In this document: positions 1 through 8,748 of the stretch, in pieces | Layout of the letters: every line of letters starts with the position of its first letter | Numbering within the stretch: the first letter of the stretch is position 1 | DNA from: Helianthus annuus | Taxonomy: Eukaryota > Streptophyta > Magnoliopsida > Asterales > Asteraceae | Direction: 5' to 3' | NCBI RefSeq assembly: GCF_002127325.2 | Contig: NC_035433.2 | Location: forward strand, 94,008,033 to 94,072,032 | DNA: 64,000 nt | Notes under the pieces: generated by a model | The model's database searches: none | Told to the model about the DNA's origin: nothing | What the model saw: the letters and a program-made list of their open reading frames with translations, nothing else | Position numbers and translations under genes: made by a program

Positions 1-641
1 CAATTTTTGAATTTTATCATGTTTTTGGCTTTTCAAAATTTCTAATGTTTTTGGATTTTCTGAAATTTCTTACTCCCCCTAAAATTCAAAATCATTAAAA
101 GGAAATTTGACAAACTGTACAAGTAAATTGACAACTGTTGTGAATTGCTTCAATTCACCATTCACTTGGCATAAACAATCAGAACTCCCCCTGACAACAA
201 ACTATTTTCCCATTATGATTTCAAAACACTTAAGTTTGTTTTAATCAAAATGGTTTTTCCGGAAAATTAGTTTTGTTGAAATTCACAAACCACTTGAAGG
301 TTAGGGGTTTCATCACATTGTTTTATCAAAAATACCACTTGTAGGAAAGATAAATCAAGTACAACTTAATGCCCTTGATTAATCCATTTGTAGAATCAAA
401 CCAATAACCACTTGTAGGTTTTTACAAACACACCACTAGTAGGTCGAAATATCACCAACGTGAATTTCTCAAGAAAGATGCCGATTCCTGCTCCACGATT
501 ACCAACTTGGGAGCTCCGGCAAGTCCAGAGTTTTAGTCGTGATAGGTTGTATCCTAGTTACTAATCCGGGATGAACCATCATCATTTGGTTTCCTTGTTT
601 TCTTTTCATAAAATTCCTTAACCCTTTCACCTTTCCATCAA
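1..641 (-). other. Tail and 3' non-coding region of E2
   Basis: This stretch parallels 3350-3970 in E3. The last codons of the gag-like frame, after the TAA at 661-663, run to about 570. Beyond that there is no coding frame. It holds CTCCCC tracts (near 63-80 and 186-192), which are PPT-like on the minus strand. It also holds several copies of a CCACTTGTAGG-like word (about 290, 334, 407, 431) and a block containing GATGCCGATTC and CTCCGGCAAG (478-525) that occurs twice in E3. Confidence 0.6.
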
Positions 642-1324
642 TCATTTTTCCAAAAATATTTTAGACTGTGGGGTTAAAGGCTTTTTCAACATCAAATTCC
701 TTCTTTTCAGTAAAGAATTGATTTGAAATCTCAACTTTTCCAACTTTTTGCTTAAAATTCTCAGCCCGCAATGGTGGAAAATTTGCCTCATCCATTGGTG
801 GTACTGACTTTTCAACTTTTGGTTCAACTTGTGGCTCATCTGACTTTGTGGAATCAGATTCATCGCCAAAACTATCAAATGATTTCTTAACAATCCACCT
901 GTGATTGTCAAGATTAACTTTCCTCTTATAAACTTTTTTTTGAACATTCTCCAACCTCAAATGTTGAGTTTTCAAAAACTTTAAATCTTTTGGTTGGTGG
1001 TTTACTTTTTTCAACAACTTTTTCTTTCAGTTTAAGAGACACTCCCTGTTGAGTATTGGTTGCCTTTGGACAATTTCTAGCAATATGACCAACTTTATGA
1101 CAGTTAAAATAGGTTCTCGTCTCCCTTTTCTTCTGAGCAGCTACATTCTTCATTTCTTCTTGCTTCTTTGCTTGAAACCCTTTGTTTGATTGTTTCCAGA
1201 ATGAGCTCTTTTGTTCCTTCTCAGCACTTGTTCCTGAAACAAATAATGTATTTATTTTAGAAATTTTCTCATTTTTATGATTTTTTGGTGGTACAAACCC
1301 AAGTCCTTTCTTTTTGAAATTACC
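642..1324 (-). pseudogene. C-terminal part of the giant Gag-like protein of E2
   Basis: This is the downstream half of the E2 polyprotein, cut from the rest by E3 at 1325-1330. It is read in two frames. The first (926-1324) carries a second zinc knuckle in which the first Cys is Tyr (YFNCHKVGHIARNC), so metal binding is probably lost. The frame shifts at a run of eight T at 934-941 and continues to an in-frame TAA at 661-663. It aligns with the E3 homologue (3981-4817) through GKVEISNQFF and neighbouring blocks. An open frame extends rightward to 1402, but its first 26 or so codons come from the E3 LTR and are not part of this gene. It is a non-functional remnant. Confidence 0.75.
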
Positions 1325-1329
1325 GTTAT

Positions 1330-1783
1330 TGTAGGATCGTTTTCGGACCCAAACGAGTCGATCAGAAGAGTTTATCTTAGTTTGAACGGCGGAAACAGAC
1401 AATCTAAGCTCAATTCAGCAAGAATATTACTTAAAACTGTCTTTTTGATTGATAGAAAGACTTTTACAGCTTGATGACACTTCGGGTGCACTTCGTTGCA
1501 AACCGGAACAACTTCTACTCTGATTTCGCTCCAACTGAACTATTTATAGGCAATAGGGTTCCACTTGAACATGTCTCAAACAGAATCACCATGACTGTTT
1601 TGAGCGGAATCAGAGCAAACAACTCGAGCGGAATCAACATTATGTGATTTAGCTTGAAACTGACTTGAAGTGATTTCAAGCGGAATCTCTACTATATCCA
1701 CCATCTCGTTTTTCATGCCCTGATCTAACTAGTACAGTACAAGACTCGATACAAGACGAAGACGACAGACGGATGCACCAACA
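1330..1783 (-). repeat. 3' LTR of E3 (454 bp)
   Basis: Pairs with 8290-8743, same length and clearly homologous throughout, with scattered substitutions. The minus-sense start is TGTTGGTGCATCC and the end is CCTACA. It contains a TATA box at 1541-1548 and several AGCGGAATC-type motifs (1563-1690). The left neighbour is TSD GTTAT (1325-1329). Confidence 0.93.
1541..1548 (-). promoter_or_regulatory. TATA box of E3 3' LTR
   Basis: TATAAATA on the minus strand. The same octamer is at the matching place in the other E3 LTR (8501-8508) and in the E2 LTR (12230-12237), which supports a real core promoter. The iterated motif array lies just upstream in the sense direction. Confidence 0.7.
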
Positions 1784-2436
1784 AACTCCCCCTCGGATGT
1801 TGACGGAGTCTTCAGTGTCGAGTCTTCGCATCTTCAGTCTTTATTAGCCTATGGGCTTCTCTTTAAAATATTTGACGCTGTAAGTATCTTCAATATCTAT
1901 CTTCTCTTCTCTTTCATCTTCAACAAACTCCTTCCCTCGGATGTTAACGTCTTCTCTATTCATCAGCACCAACATACACTCCTCCTCGAATGTTGAATCT
2001 TTAAAATCTTGTTAGTAACAACAATCTCTGAATCAGAACCTGGCTCTTTGCCAATCAGACTCCCCCTCTCAATCAGCTGGGATCGCAGTCTGGCTTTCAC
2101 AGGTTCAAGATCGTTGTCTGACTCAAACTTTGCTTAGGATTGAAAAACCTGGCTCTTTTCTATTACAAGCTTCTCTGGATCGATGCCTAGCTCTTCTTCT
2201 AATCTGCACATTCTCTACCACAAACATAAGTTTTATATACTCAGACACCATTTGTAAAATACATTTCAAACTGATCTATCATATAGTATCTGATGAATCA
2301 CTTGCTGGAGTATCATTTTCAAAACTTCTGATGACCACTTGAAAGATAGATTTTAATCTTTTACTCAAACTCTCTTTCACAAAATGTCATCATGTTTGGC
2401 ACTTGGAATTTTGAAAATCAGCATTCTAATACCAGT
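1784..2436 (-). other. E3 non-coding region next to 3' LTR, with repeated PPT-like tracts
   Basis: No convincing coding frame. The PPT is at 1784-1794. The words ACTCCCCCTCGGATGTT (about 1786), ACTCCTTCCCTCGGATGTT (about 1930), ACTCCTCCTCGAATGTT (about 1978) and ACTCCCCCTCTCAATC (about 2060) repeat the PPT and its flank. Multiple PPT-like copies before the 3' LTR are a known Sirevirus trait. A PBS-like sequence sits at 2421-2434. Confidence 0.55.
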
Positions 2437-3329
2437 TGTCGAAAATCTTTTTGAATTTTTCAAAATTTATGCTAAAACACACTAAAATCTTTTTGGATTT
2501 TGAAATTTAAAACACTGACACCACATATAAAAATACATCTATGCAGAAATGAAATCTATACAGACAATGTTTTTGTGAGTTTGTGTAAGAGGATCATATC
2601 AGTTTCTGAGACAAATCACCAACACCGTTAAGCTTCATTTCATTTTAAGTTCTAAACAATTCACCTAGATTGTCAGTATATTGGTCCTCTTAAATTTTCA
2701 CACAAAGTTCAACTGATCCGAGATACGATATTAATGCCTTAGATACTTAAACTTAATCGTGTGTCCCACCACTTGAATATACTCCCGTATCCGGATCCCA
2801 ATATTCAGTCTTATAGGTGAGTATACCTAGATGATATCTGTAAGGGGTTAGGTGTGAAACCGTGAGAGCTCAGGTCAGAACTTCTGTTCAGCAGAGAGAT
2901 GATGGTTCGACTTTAGGTGTGTCCCCTTTAGAGGATCTTTTCTTCAACAGCACATGATTAGCATTTTTCAATGTTTCATCATTTTTTATGCTGAGGGCTG
3001 CGCTTTTTCAAGCATTTGCGGAAAGTATTATACGGAGACTAGGTCAGAATTTCCATTCAGCAGAAGTCCCGGGATAATACCCCAGATATCACTGAGCATA
3101 AAGACCTAGTATCTCAGAAAGAGGGACCTTTCAAACAAGATTTCGGGGGTTACCCATATATCCAAGAAGTTGTTACCCACGCTATAAGCAAGTTTGAATT
3201 TAGGTTTATATCTCGTCACAATCTATTAAATGTCCAAAAACCTACTGGCATATCCGCAGTGAGGTTGTTTATCACATTTTAACTTTCCAATTCTTTAGCA
3301 TGTTGTGAGAGTCCACTGATATACTATCA
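2437..3329 (-). repeat. Candidate internal LTR-like unit in E3 (893 bp)
   Basis: On the plus strand it begins TGTCGAAAATC and ends ACTATCA. In the minus sense it is preceded by a purine tract (3330-3344, AAAAGGGGGAAA) and followed two bases later by TGGTATTAGA (2425-2434), which resembles the tRNA-Met PBS. That is the layout of an LTR between a PPT and a PBS. No second copy is in the window and no TSD flanks it, so the call is tentative. It could instead be ordinary spacer with chance similarity. It has no coding potential. Confidence 0.35.
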
Positions 3330-3980
3330 TTTCCCCCTTTTCACAACAACACTCATTTTTCATTTTATCATGTTTTTGGCTTTTTCAAATTTTCTAATGT
3401 TTTTGGATTTTCTGAAATTTTTACTCCCCCTAAAATGCAAACACATTTAACAAAAATTGAAAACAAACTAAGCTCTTGACCCACTTAGTAAAAACAAACT
3501 ATACAAGTAAGTTGACAACTGATATCAAATCGCTTCAATTCGCCATCCACTAGGCATAAACAATCAGAACTTCCCCTATCAACAAGCTATTTTCTCATTC
3601 AGATTTCAAAACACTTAAGTTTGTTTTAATTAAAATGATTTTTTCCGAAAAATAAGTTTAGTTGATTTTACCACTTGTAGAGATACCATTAGTAGGTTCG
3701 GGGATGTGGTTCATCATATTGTCCTTCAACCACTTGTAGGAAAATTCAAGTACAAATTAATGTCCTTGATTTACCGTTTGCAAGTATACACAATCAAATC
3801 TCTTAACCACTTGTATGTAATCTTAATCAAATATAAAGAATGATGCCGATTCATGTTCCACTCTTACCAACCTGGGAACTCCGGCAAATCACACTTAACC
3901 TTTTTCCAAAAACATTTTAAGAAAGATGCCGACTCCTGATCCGCGATTACAAACTTGGGATCTCCGGCAAGTCAGGTTTT
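3330..3980 (-). other. E3 3' non-coding region after the gag-like frame
   Basis: Homologous to 1-641 of E2. It carries CCACTTGTAGG-like words (about 3671, 3687, 3730, 3798), CTCCCCC and CTTCCCC tracts (3422, 3569), and two copies of a block starting GATGCCGA and ending CTCCGGCAA (3842-3890 and 3924-3972). No gene seen. Confidence 0.55.
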
Positions 3981-6116
3981 CTATTCAAAGAAAATATCCA
4001 CCCAAGCCTGACCAGCCTTGGCTGTTACGGAGTCACCAACACTCAGTTTCTTACCTCCCATCTTCTTCTCATAGAACTCTTTAACCCCTTTGACTTTTCG
4101 ATCAACCATTTTACCAAAATTATGTTTTACCTTGGGGTTATAGGCCTTTTCAGCATCAAAAACCTGCTTATCAGAATAAAATTGGTTAGAAATCTCAACT
4201 TTACCAATTTTCTTCTTAAAATTTTCAGCATCAAAAACCTGCTTTTCAGAATAAAATTGGTTAGAAATCTCAACTTTACCAATTTTCTTCTTAAAATTTT
4301 CAGCCCGAAGTGGTGGAAAATTCTCATCATCCACAGTCGGAACTGATTTTTCACCAATTACCTCAACCTGTGGCTCCTCTGATTTTGTGGAATCAGATTC
4401 ATCGTCAGAAGATAGCTCCTCTGATTTTGACCTATCAGAATCATCACTAGAACTCTCAACCGACTTCTTAACAACCCATTTTTGGTTGTCAGATTTAGCT
4501 CTCTTCTTGTAAAACTTGTTTGAACATTCACCAATTTCAAATTTAGAATTTTTGAATAATTTTGTTCTATCAATTGGTGGTTCAAACTCAACCACTTTCT
4601 CTTTTAGTTTAGAAACTCCCTGTTTGGTTTGAATTGCTTGCGAACAGTTTACCGCAAGATGTCCAATTCTACCACATTTGAAACAGGTTCGAGTTTTCTT
4701 TCTCTGATCAGCATTCTTCATCTCTTCTTGCTTCTTTGCAAGGAACTCTCTATTTGATTGCCTCCAAAATTCTTTCTTTTCTTCTTCATCTGCTGACGTT
4801 CCTGAAACAAATGTCATCTTTGATTTAAAATCACGAACATATTTTTCATTTTTTCGTTTTTCTGTTGGAGTAGATCCTAAACCTTTCTATTTGAAATTAC
4901 CGTTATGGTTTGATTTCTTTTGAAAACCAGAACCAGAACTGTAACCTTTTTTCTTGTTTAATCTTTGTTGAACTCTTGAGGTGTATTTTTTAGGTTTATC
5001 ATTAAGATGTAAATCTTTTATTTCACAAATATTAATTTCTGTTAGTTTGAAAACCTTTTTGATCAATTCAGTTTTAACACCTCTTATTGGAAATTCCTCA
5101 TCAGAATATAATTTGTCAGAATCATTTAAAGTGTAAGCAACTTTAAACAGTTCGTCATCCAATTTAGATTTTGATACCAGGAATTCTTTGTCATAAACTC
5201 TTTTTCCCTGTTTTTCATTTTAACCCGGAGTGTTGGACTCAGACTTTGACTCTGAACTAGACTCTGACTTTGACTCCTCTGTTTCATCGTTATCTAACAC
5301 ATGATCCACCACTTTCTTCATCAATTGAGATTGTTGATCAGTGTCAGACGATGTAAAAACAACATCTATGTTTTCTGGCAAAATGACTGACGACTCCGAC
5401 TCCCACTGTAAGTTTGTAGCCTTTTAGACTCTTTCAGAATTTGGATTTCTGGGCAAATATCCGTTTTCCAGTGGGGGTGGACACTTGTTGTAACTGACAC
5501 CATATTTCTTACCAGAATTCTTCTTGTCAGTCTTTTTCTTTGTGTCACTTTTCTTCTCGTTCTTCTTTTCAGGAGTCTTTTCATCATTGGTCTTTCGCTC
5601 TTCAGTTACCTCATCTTCTTCAAATGCCTTCATGCCTTCAATAGTTGGATAAATCCTGTCAATGACATAAGAAGTACATGAGTAACTTTTCAATAAGCAA
5701 TTTACTCTTTCAGTTTCTATCCTTTGTAACTCTAGTTTCTGTTCAAGAGCAGCACACTTCTCGATGTAATTGTTCACCACTTTCTGTTTAATCATGAACG
5801 CTCCCTGAAGTGTCTTCATTGCTGTAGCCTGCTCTTCACTTGTGTCATTGTACATATTCATCGCTTTGTTCAGCACATCATAAGATTCCTTCAATCTGTT
5901 CATATTGTGAATCAAACAACTGTTTTGTTTCTTTACAGCTTCACAATTTTCACAAATCACCGGACTCTTCTTTGCAACAGCTTCTTTCACTTTCCTTCTA
6001 ACTACCGATACTGTTTCATCGTCACTGCTAACCGGTGTCTTTACGTTTTTCTGTTTCTTCTTGGCTTTCTCATCTTCACTATCACTTTCAGCCATCATCT
6101 TCAAGTGTTGTGCCAT
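3981..6116 (-). pseudogene. Giant Gag-like protein of E3, C-terminal half (helical region and second zinc knuckle)
   Basis: One minus-strand frame, closed by stops at 5424-5426 (TAA), near 5220, and at 4887-4889 (TAG), ending at 3981. In order: a Lys/Glu/Gln-rich helical stretch likely to form a coiled coil (about 5950-5640), a conserved block with CPPPLENGY (about 5480), a block with YTLNDSDKLYSDEEFPIRG (about 5110), a zinc knuckle CFKCGRIGHLAVNC (about 4680), acidic Ser/Asp repeats, and a C-terminus with GQAWVDIFFE. The neighbour upstream is the Gag N-terminal half (7762-6356) in another frame; one frameshift lies in 6117-6355. In Sireviruses a Gag extension with coiled coil is known. No pol domain follows. 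Database annotation of such proteins as CCHC regulators would probably be mistaken. Confidence 0.8.
4151..4300 (-). repeat. 75-bp tandem duplication inside the E3 gag-like frame
   Basis: Units 4151-4225 and 4226-4300 are near identical (one difference noticed). Each encodes 25 residues beginning ENFKKKIGKVEIS. The E2 copy (about 680-780) has only one unit, so this is a duplication private to E3 and in frame. Confidence 0.9.
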
Positions 6117-6355
6117 TTGTTGTGCATAATATTCAGCACCATCATCATCACTATCTTCTTCGATTCTGGCAACAAAAGCTGTGTGCGCTGTAGCTTGATC
6201 AGGAATATAATCATCCCAAGTAAAATTCTCCCAGCTAAAACCTTCGGGTAATTTCTCATCATCTTGATCTTTATCAAGGCGTTACCATCAGCTCTCTTTG
6301 AAGAGTCTTGATTAACCACACAAGCTCTCTTTGAAGAATCTTCAATCACATTTCT

Positions 6356-7777
6356 TCAATGTGCAGTTTGTGCTTGATGTTGATGTTGTTGAGGTGATTG
6401 TTGAGCAACTTGATGGTAAATGGCCTTCCGGTAGTAATCATTGTTGTTGTTGAATGGATTTTGAGCTCCACTTGCTTCGCGATTGGTGCACTCCCTCTTG
6501 AAGTGTCCTTTCTCCCTGCAACGAAAACAAGTGACTTTAGCTTTATCAAAACCTAAAGTAGAAATGTTAGCTTCACGTATATCATTTCTTCCTGTAATCT
6601 GCGTAAATTTCTCAGCTCTCCTCAACACACTAGCCAAACACCATTTTATATCCATTAATTCCATCTCTTCAGCATCTATTTGATCGTAATCCTCTTTTGT
6701 AAGCATTGGATTCCCGATCTTTCCTACAACGAAACTACTATAAGATTCCAACACCATTCCTAACAAAGATATGTGATTTTTAGCAACTTCCTCTGAATAA
6801 TCTTGATCATTTTCAAGATTTAATACAATATTGCACTGAAGTTTTCTCCCATTCTTTGTTGCTGAAATGTTCGGATCAAATGAAGGAAATGACGAGAAAC
6901 TTGTCTTGCTACTTGATCCTGTTGATGAACTTCCTGATGAACCTTTAGCATTGAATGCAGTTTCCACTTTTGGAGAAAAATTTGTGGTTTTCTCATTCAA
7001 CCTTGTTTTGTAATACAACCCAATATCCTGTTCACCATCGAAATCTTTCATTCGAACAATCTTTCGTTGCTCCGTCTCTTGAGCTTCCAATTTCTCAATG
7101 AATTTACTCAAAGTGAGCGTGTTAAATCCTTTCTTGTTTCTGAGCATCATCAGATATGTACCCCAAGTTTCGTGTGGTAAAGCGTCAGCCAGTTTTTCAA
7201 TTAACTCCTCATTGTCTTTGTTGATGCTTACCCTTCTCATATTAACCAACAAATTGCAATATATTTCTATAATCTGCTTTGTGCTCTCATTCTTCAATCA
7301 ACGAAACAAATCAAATTCTTTCTTCAAGAGTGATTTCTTGTTCCTGATCATTTCCTGACTACCAACAAACTTTGATCTTAAAGCTTTCCAAATCGAATAA
7401 GAACTTCCATTATGTTGCAATAAGACCATGATGTCTTCTTTCACAGCTTGTTGTAGCAGACTCAACATCATTTTCTCATTTTTGTATTTCCTTTTATCTT
7501 CAGCACTCATATCCTTAATAGCAATCACCTCTTCGTCGTCATTTGTCGGTCTCACATACTTCGTCTCAACACATTCCCAAGCATCTAGATAATTTGCTTG
7601 TACCCAGTTCTCGAAACGACCTTCCCAACCCTTATACTCTTCGATGTTCATAAGCTTGGGCGGTTTTTGCATAGTTCCTGTTTTGTTTTTCAACATTGTG
7701 TTCTGTGCGAGACTGATCGGGGTAACCGGAGTAGCGAATGCGTTGTAAAATTCTTCGTCCATTTTTCGGATTATCAA
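6356..7777 (-). pseudogene. gag: Gag, N-terminal half, E3 (copia Gag with zinc knuckle)
   Basis: Copia-type capsid/nucleocapsid protein that would package element RNA in cytoplasmic particles. The best start is the ATG at 7760-7762 (MDEEFYNAFA), matched by the start of E2 at 11547; the open frame upstream of it is leader. The UBN2-like capsid region covers about 7700-6900, with hallmark blocks KPPKLMNIEEY and DKLADALPHETWG-like text. The zinc knuckle CFRCREKGHFKREC (C-x2-C-x4-H-x4-C) is at about 6520. One TGA at 7298-7300 breaks the frame and a stop at 6356 ends it; a frameshift within 6117-6355 separates it from the C-terminal half. E2 carries a homologue with different lesions. Confidence 0.85.
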
Positions 7778-8289
7778 AAATCACCAAATTGACTGTTCAA
7801 GCGAAATAACCAACTTTAAAAAAAACACCTCTCAAGCAAAATCACTGAATTAATCTAGAAGCACTGATTCAAGCGGAATCAGTCAATCAAAGTTCAAGCG
7901 AGATACCAAGTTCGAGCAGAATCAAACTCAGTTCTTTTTCAAGCGGAATACATTTTTTGGAGCGGAATACCACGCTTTGAGCGAAATCACATAAATTTTT
8001 CAAGCGGAATATCAATCTTAAGCGGAAACAATGTACAATCTCAAGCGGAATCACGCTGATGTCATAATTCCATCGAGCAAATTCAAGCGAAATAGCTAAA
8101 AATGTCAGTTTTTGATCGAATTATGGCCTGAAACTTTCAAGGCTTTGTTAAACCATGTTTGCGCATATACTGTGAAAATTTGACCCAATTTTAACCGTGA
8201 AATGATGTTTAATTTGAAAAAGAAGGTGTAGAAGTCAGAATTAGCAGCTGAATTGGCAAGAACTCTTCCTCTTGAGCTCTAATACCACT
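7763..8289 (-). promoter_or_regulatory. E3 leader with an array of about 12 iterated motifs
   Basis: Untranslated leader between PBS and gag ATG. Between 7794 and 8092 there are about twelve copies of TCAAGCGGAAT or close variants (TCAAGCGAAAT, TCGAGCAGAATC, GGAGCGGAATA), spaced roughly 15-35 bp. The same word recurs in the E3 LTR upstream of its TATA box. Repeated motifs in LTR and leader are known in Sireviruses; the function is not settled. Confidence 0.75.
8276..8287 (-). other. Primer-binding site of E3 (tRNA-iMet)
   Basis: Minus-strand TGGTATTAGAGC, two bases after the 5' LTR end; one mismatch to the usual TGGTATCAGAGC complementary to initiator tRNA-Met. Confidence 0.9.
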
Positions 8290-8743
8290 TGTAGGATCGT
8301 TTTCAGACCCAAACGAGTCGATCAGAAGAGTTTATCTTAGTTTGAACGGTGAAAACAGACAAACTAAGCTCAATTCAGCAAGAATATTACTTAAAACTGT
8401 CTTTTTGACTGATAGAATGACTTTTACATCTTGATGACACTTCGGCAGCACTTCGTTGCAAACCAGAACAACTTCTACTCTGATTTCGCTCCAATTGAAC
8501 TATTTATAGGCAATGGGGTTCCGCTTGAACGTGTCTCAAGCGGAATCACCATGACTGTTTCGAGCGGAATCAGAACAAACAACTCGAGCGGAATCAACAT
8601 TATGTGATTTCGCTTGAAACTGACTTGAAGTCATTTCAAGCGGAATCTCTACTATATCCACCATCTCGTTTTTCGTGCCCTGATCTAACTAGTACCGTAC
8701 AAGACTCGATACAAGACGAAGACGACAGACGGATGCACCAACA
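8290..8743 (-). repeat. 5' LTR of E3 (454 bp)
   Basis: Partner of 1330-1783. It is flanked on the right by TSD GTTAT (8744-8748), where E2 sequence resumes. It carries TATA box 8501-8508, and upstream of that in the sense direction (8520-8650) about six AGCGGAATC or GATTTCGCT motifs in both orientations. Confidence 0.93.
8501..8508 (-). promoter_or_regulatory. TATA box of E3 5' LTR
   Basis: Minus-strand TATAAATA. Transcription would start some 25-35 bp further left and run through PBS and gag. The motif array at 8520-8650 is in the promoter-proximal position. Confidence 0.72.
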
Positions 8744-8748
8744 GTTAT

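Larger units (their letters stand above)
1330..8743 (-). mobile_element. E3: inner Sirevirus-like Ty1/copia element, gag-only, complete ends
   Basis: This is a complete insertion of 7,414 bp inside E2. Both LTRs are 454 bp (1330-1783 and 8290-8743), ending TG...CA. The TSD GTTAT is at 1325-1329 and 8744-8748, and removing the element makes the E2 frame continuous across the site. The 5' LTR is on the right, with PBS at 8276-8287. The PPT (1784-1794, GAGGGGGAGTT on the minus strand) abuts the 3' LTR. The interior has a giant gag-like frame (7762 to 3981) and then about 2.2 kb with no coding frame. No pol domain is visible on either strand, so it must have depended on another element. Confidence 0.92.

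Noticed and set aside
926..1402. A continuous open frame crossing 1324-1402
   Set aside because: The first 26 or so codons are E3 LTR sequence; the junction is the E3 insertion site, so it is a chance fusion.
4122..4346. Plus-strand open frame with an internal repeat
   Set aside because: It is the complement of the 75-bp duplication in the minus-strand gag-like frame.
7790..8100. CRISPR-like regular repeats
   Set aside because: Repeats are short and degenerate, spacing is irregular, and they lie in the leader of a plant retrotransposon.
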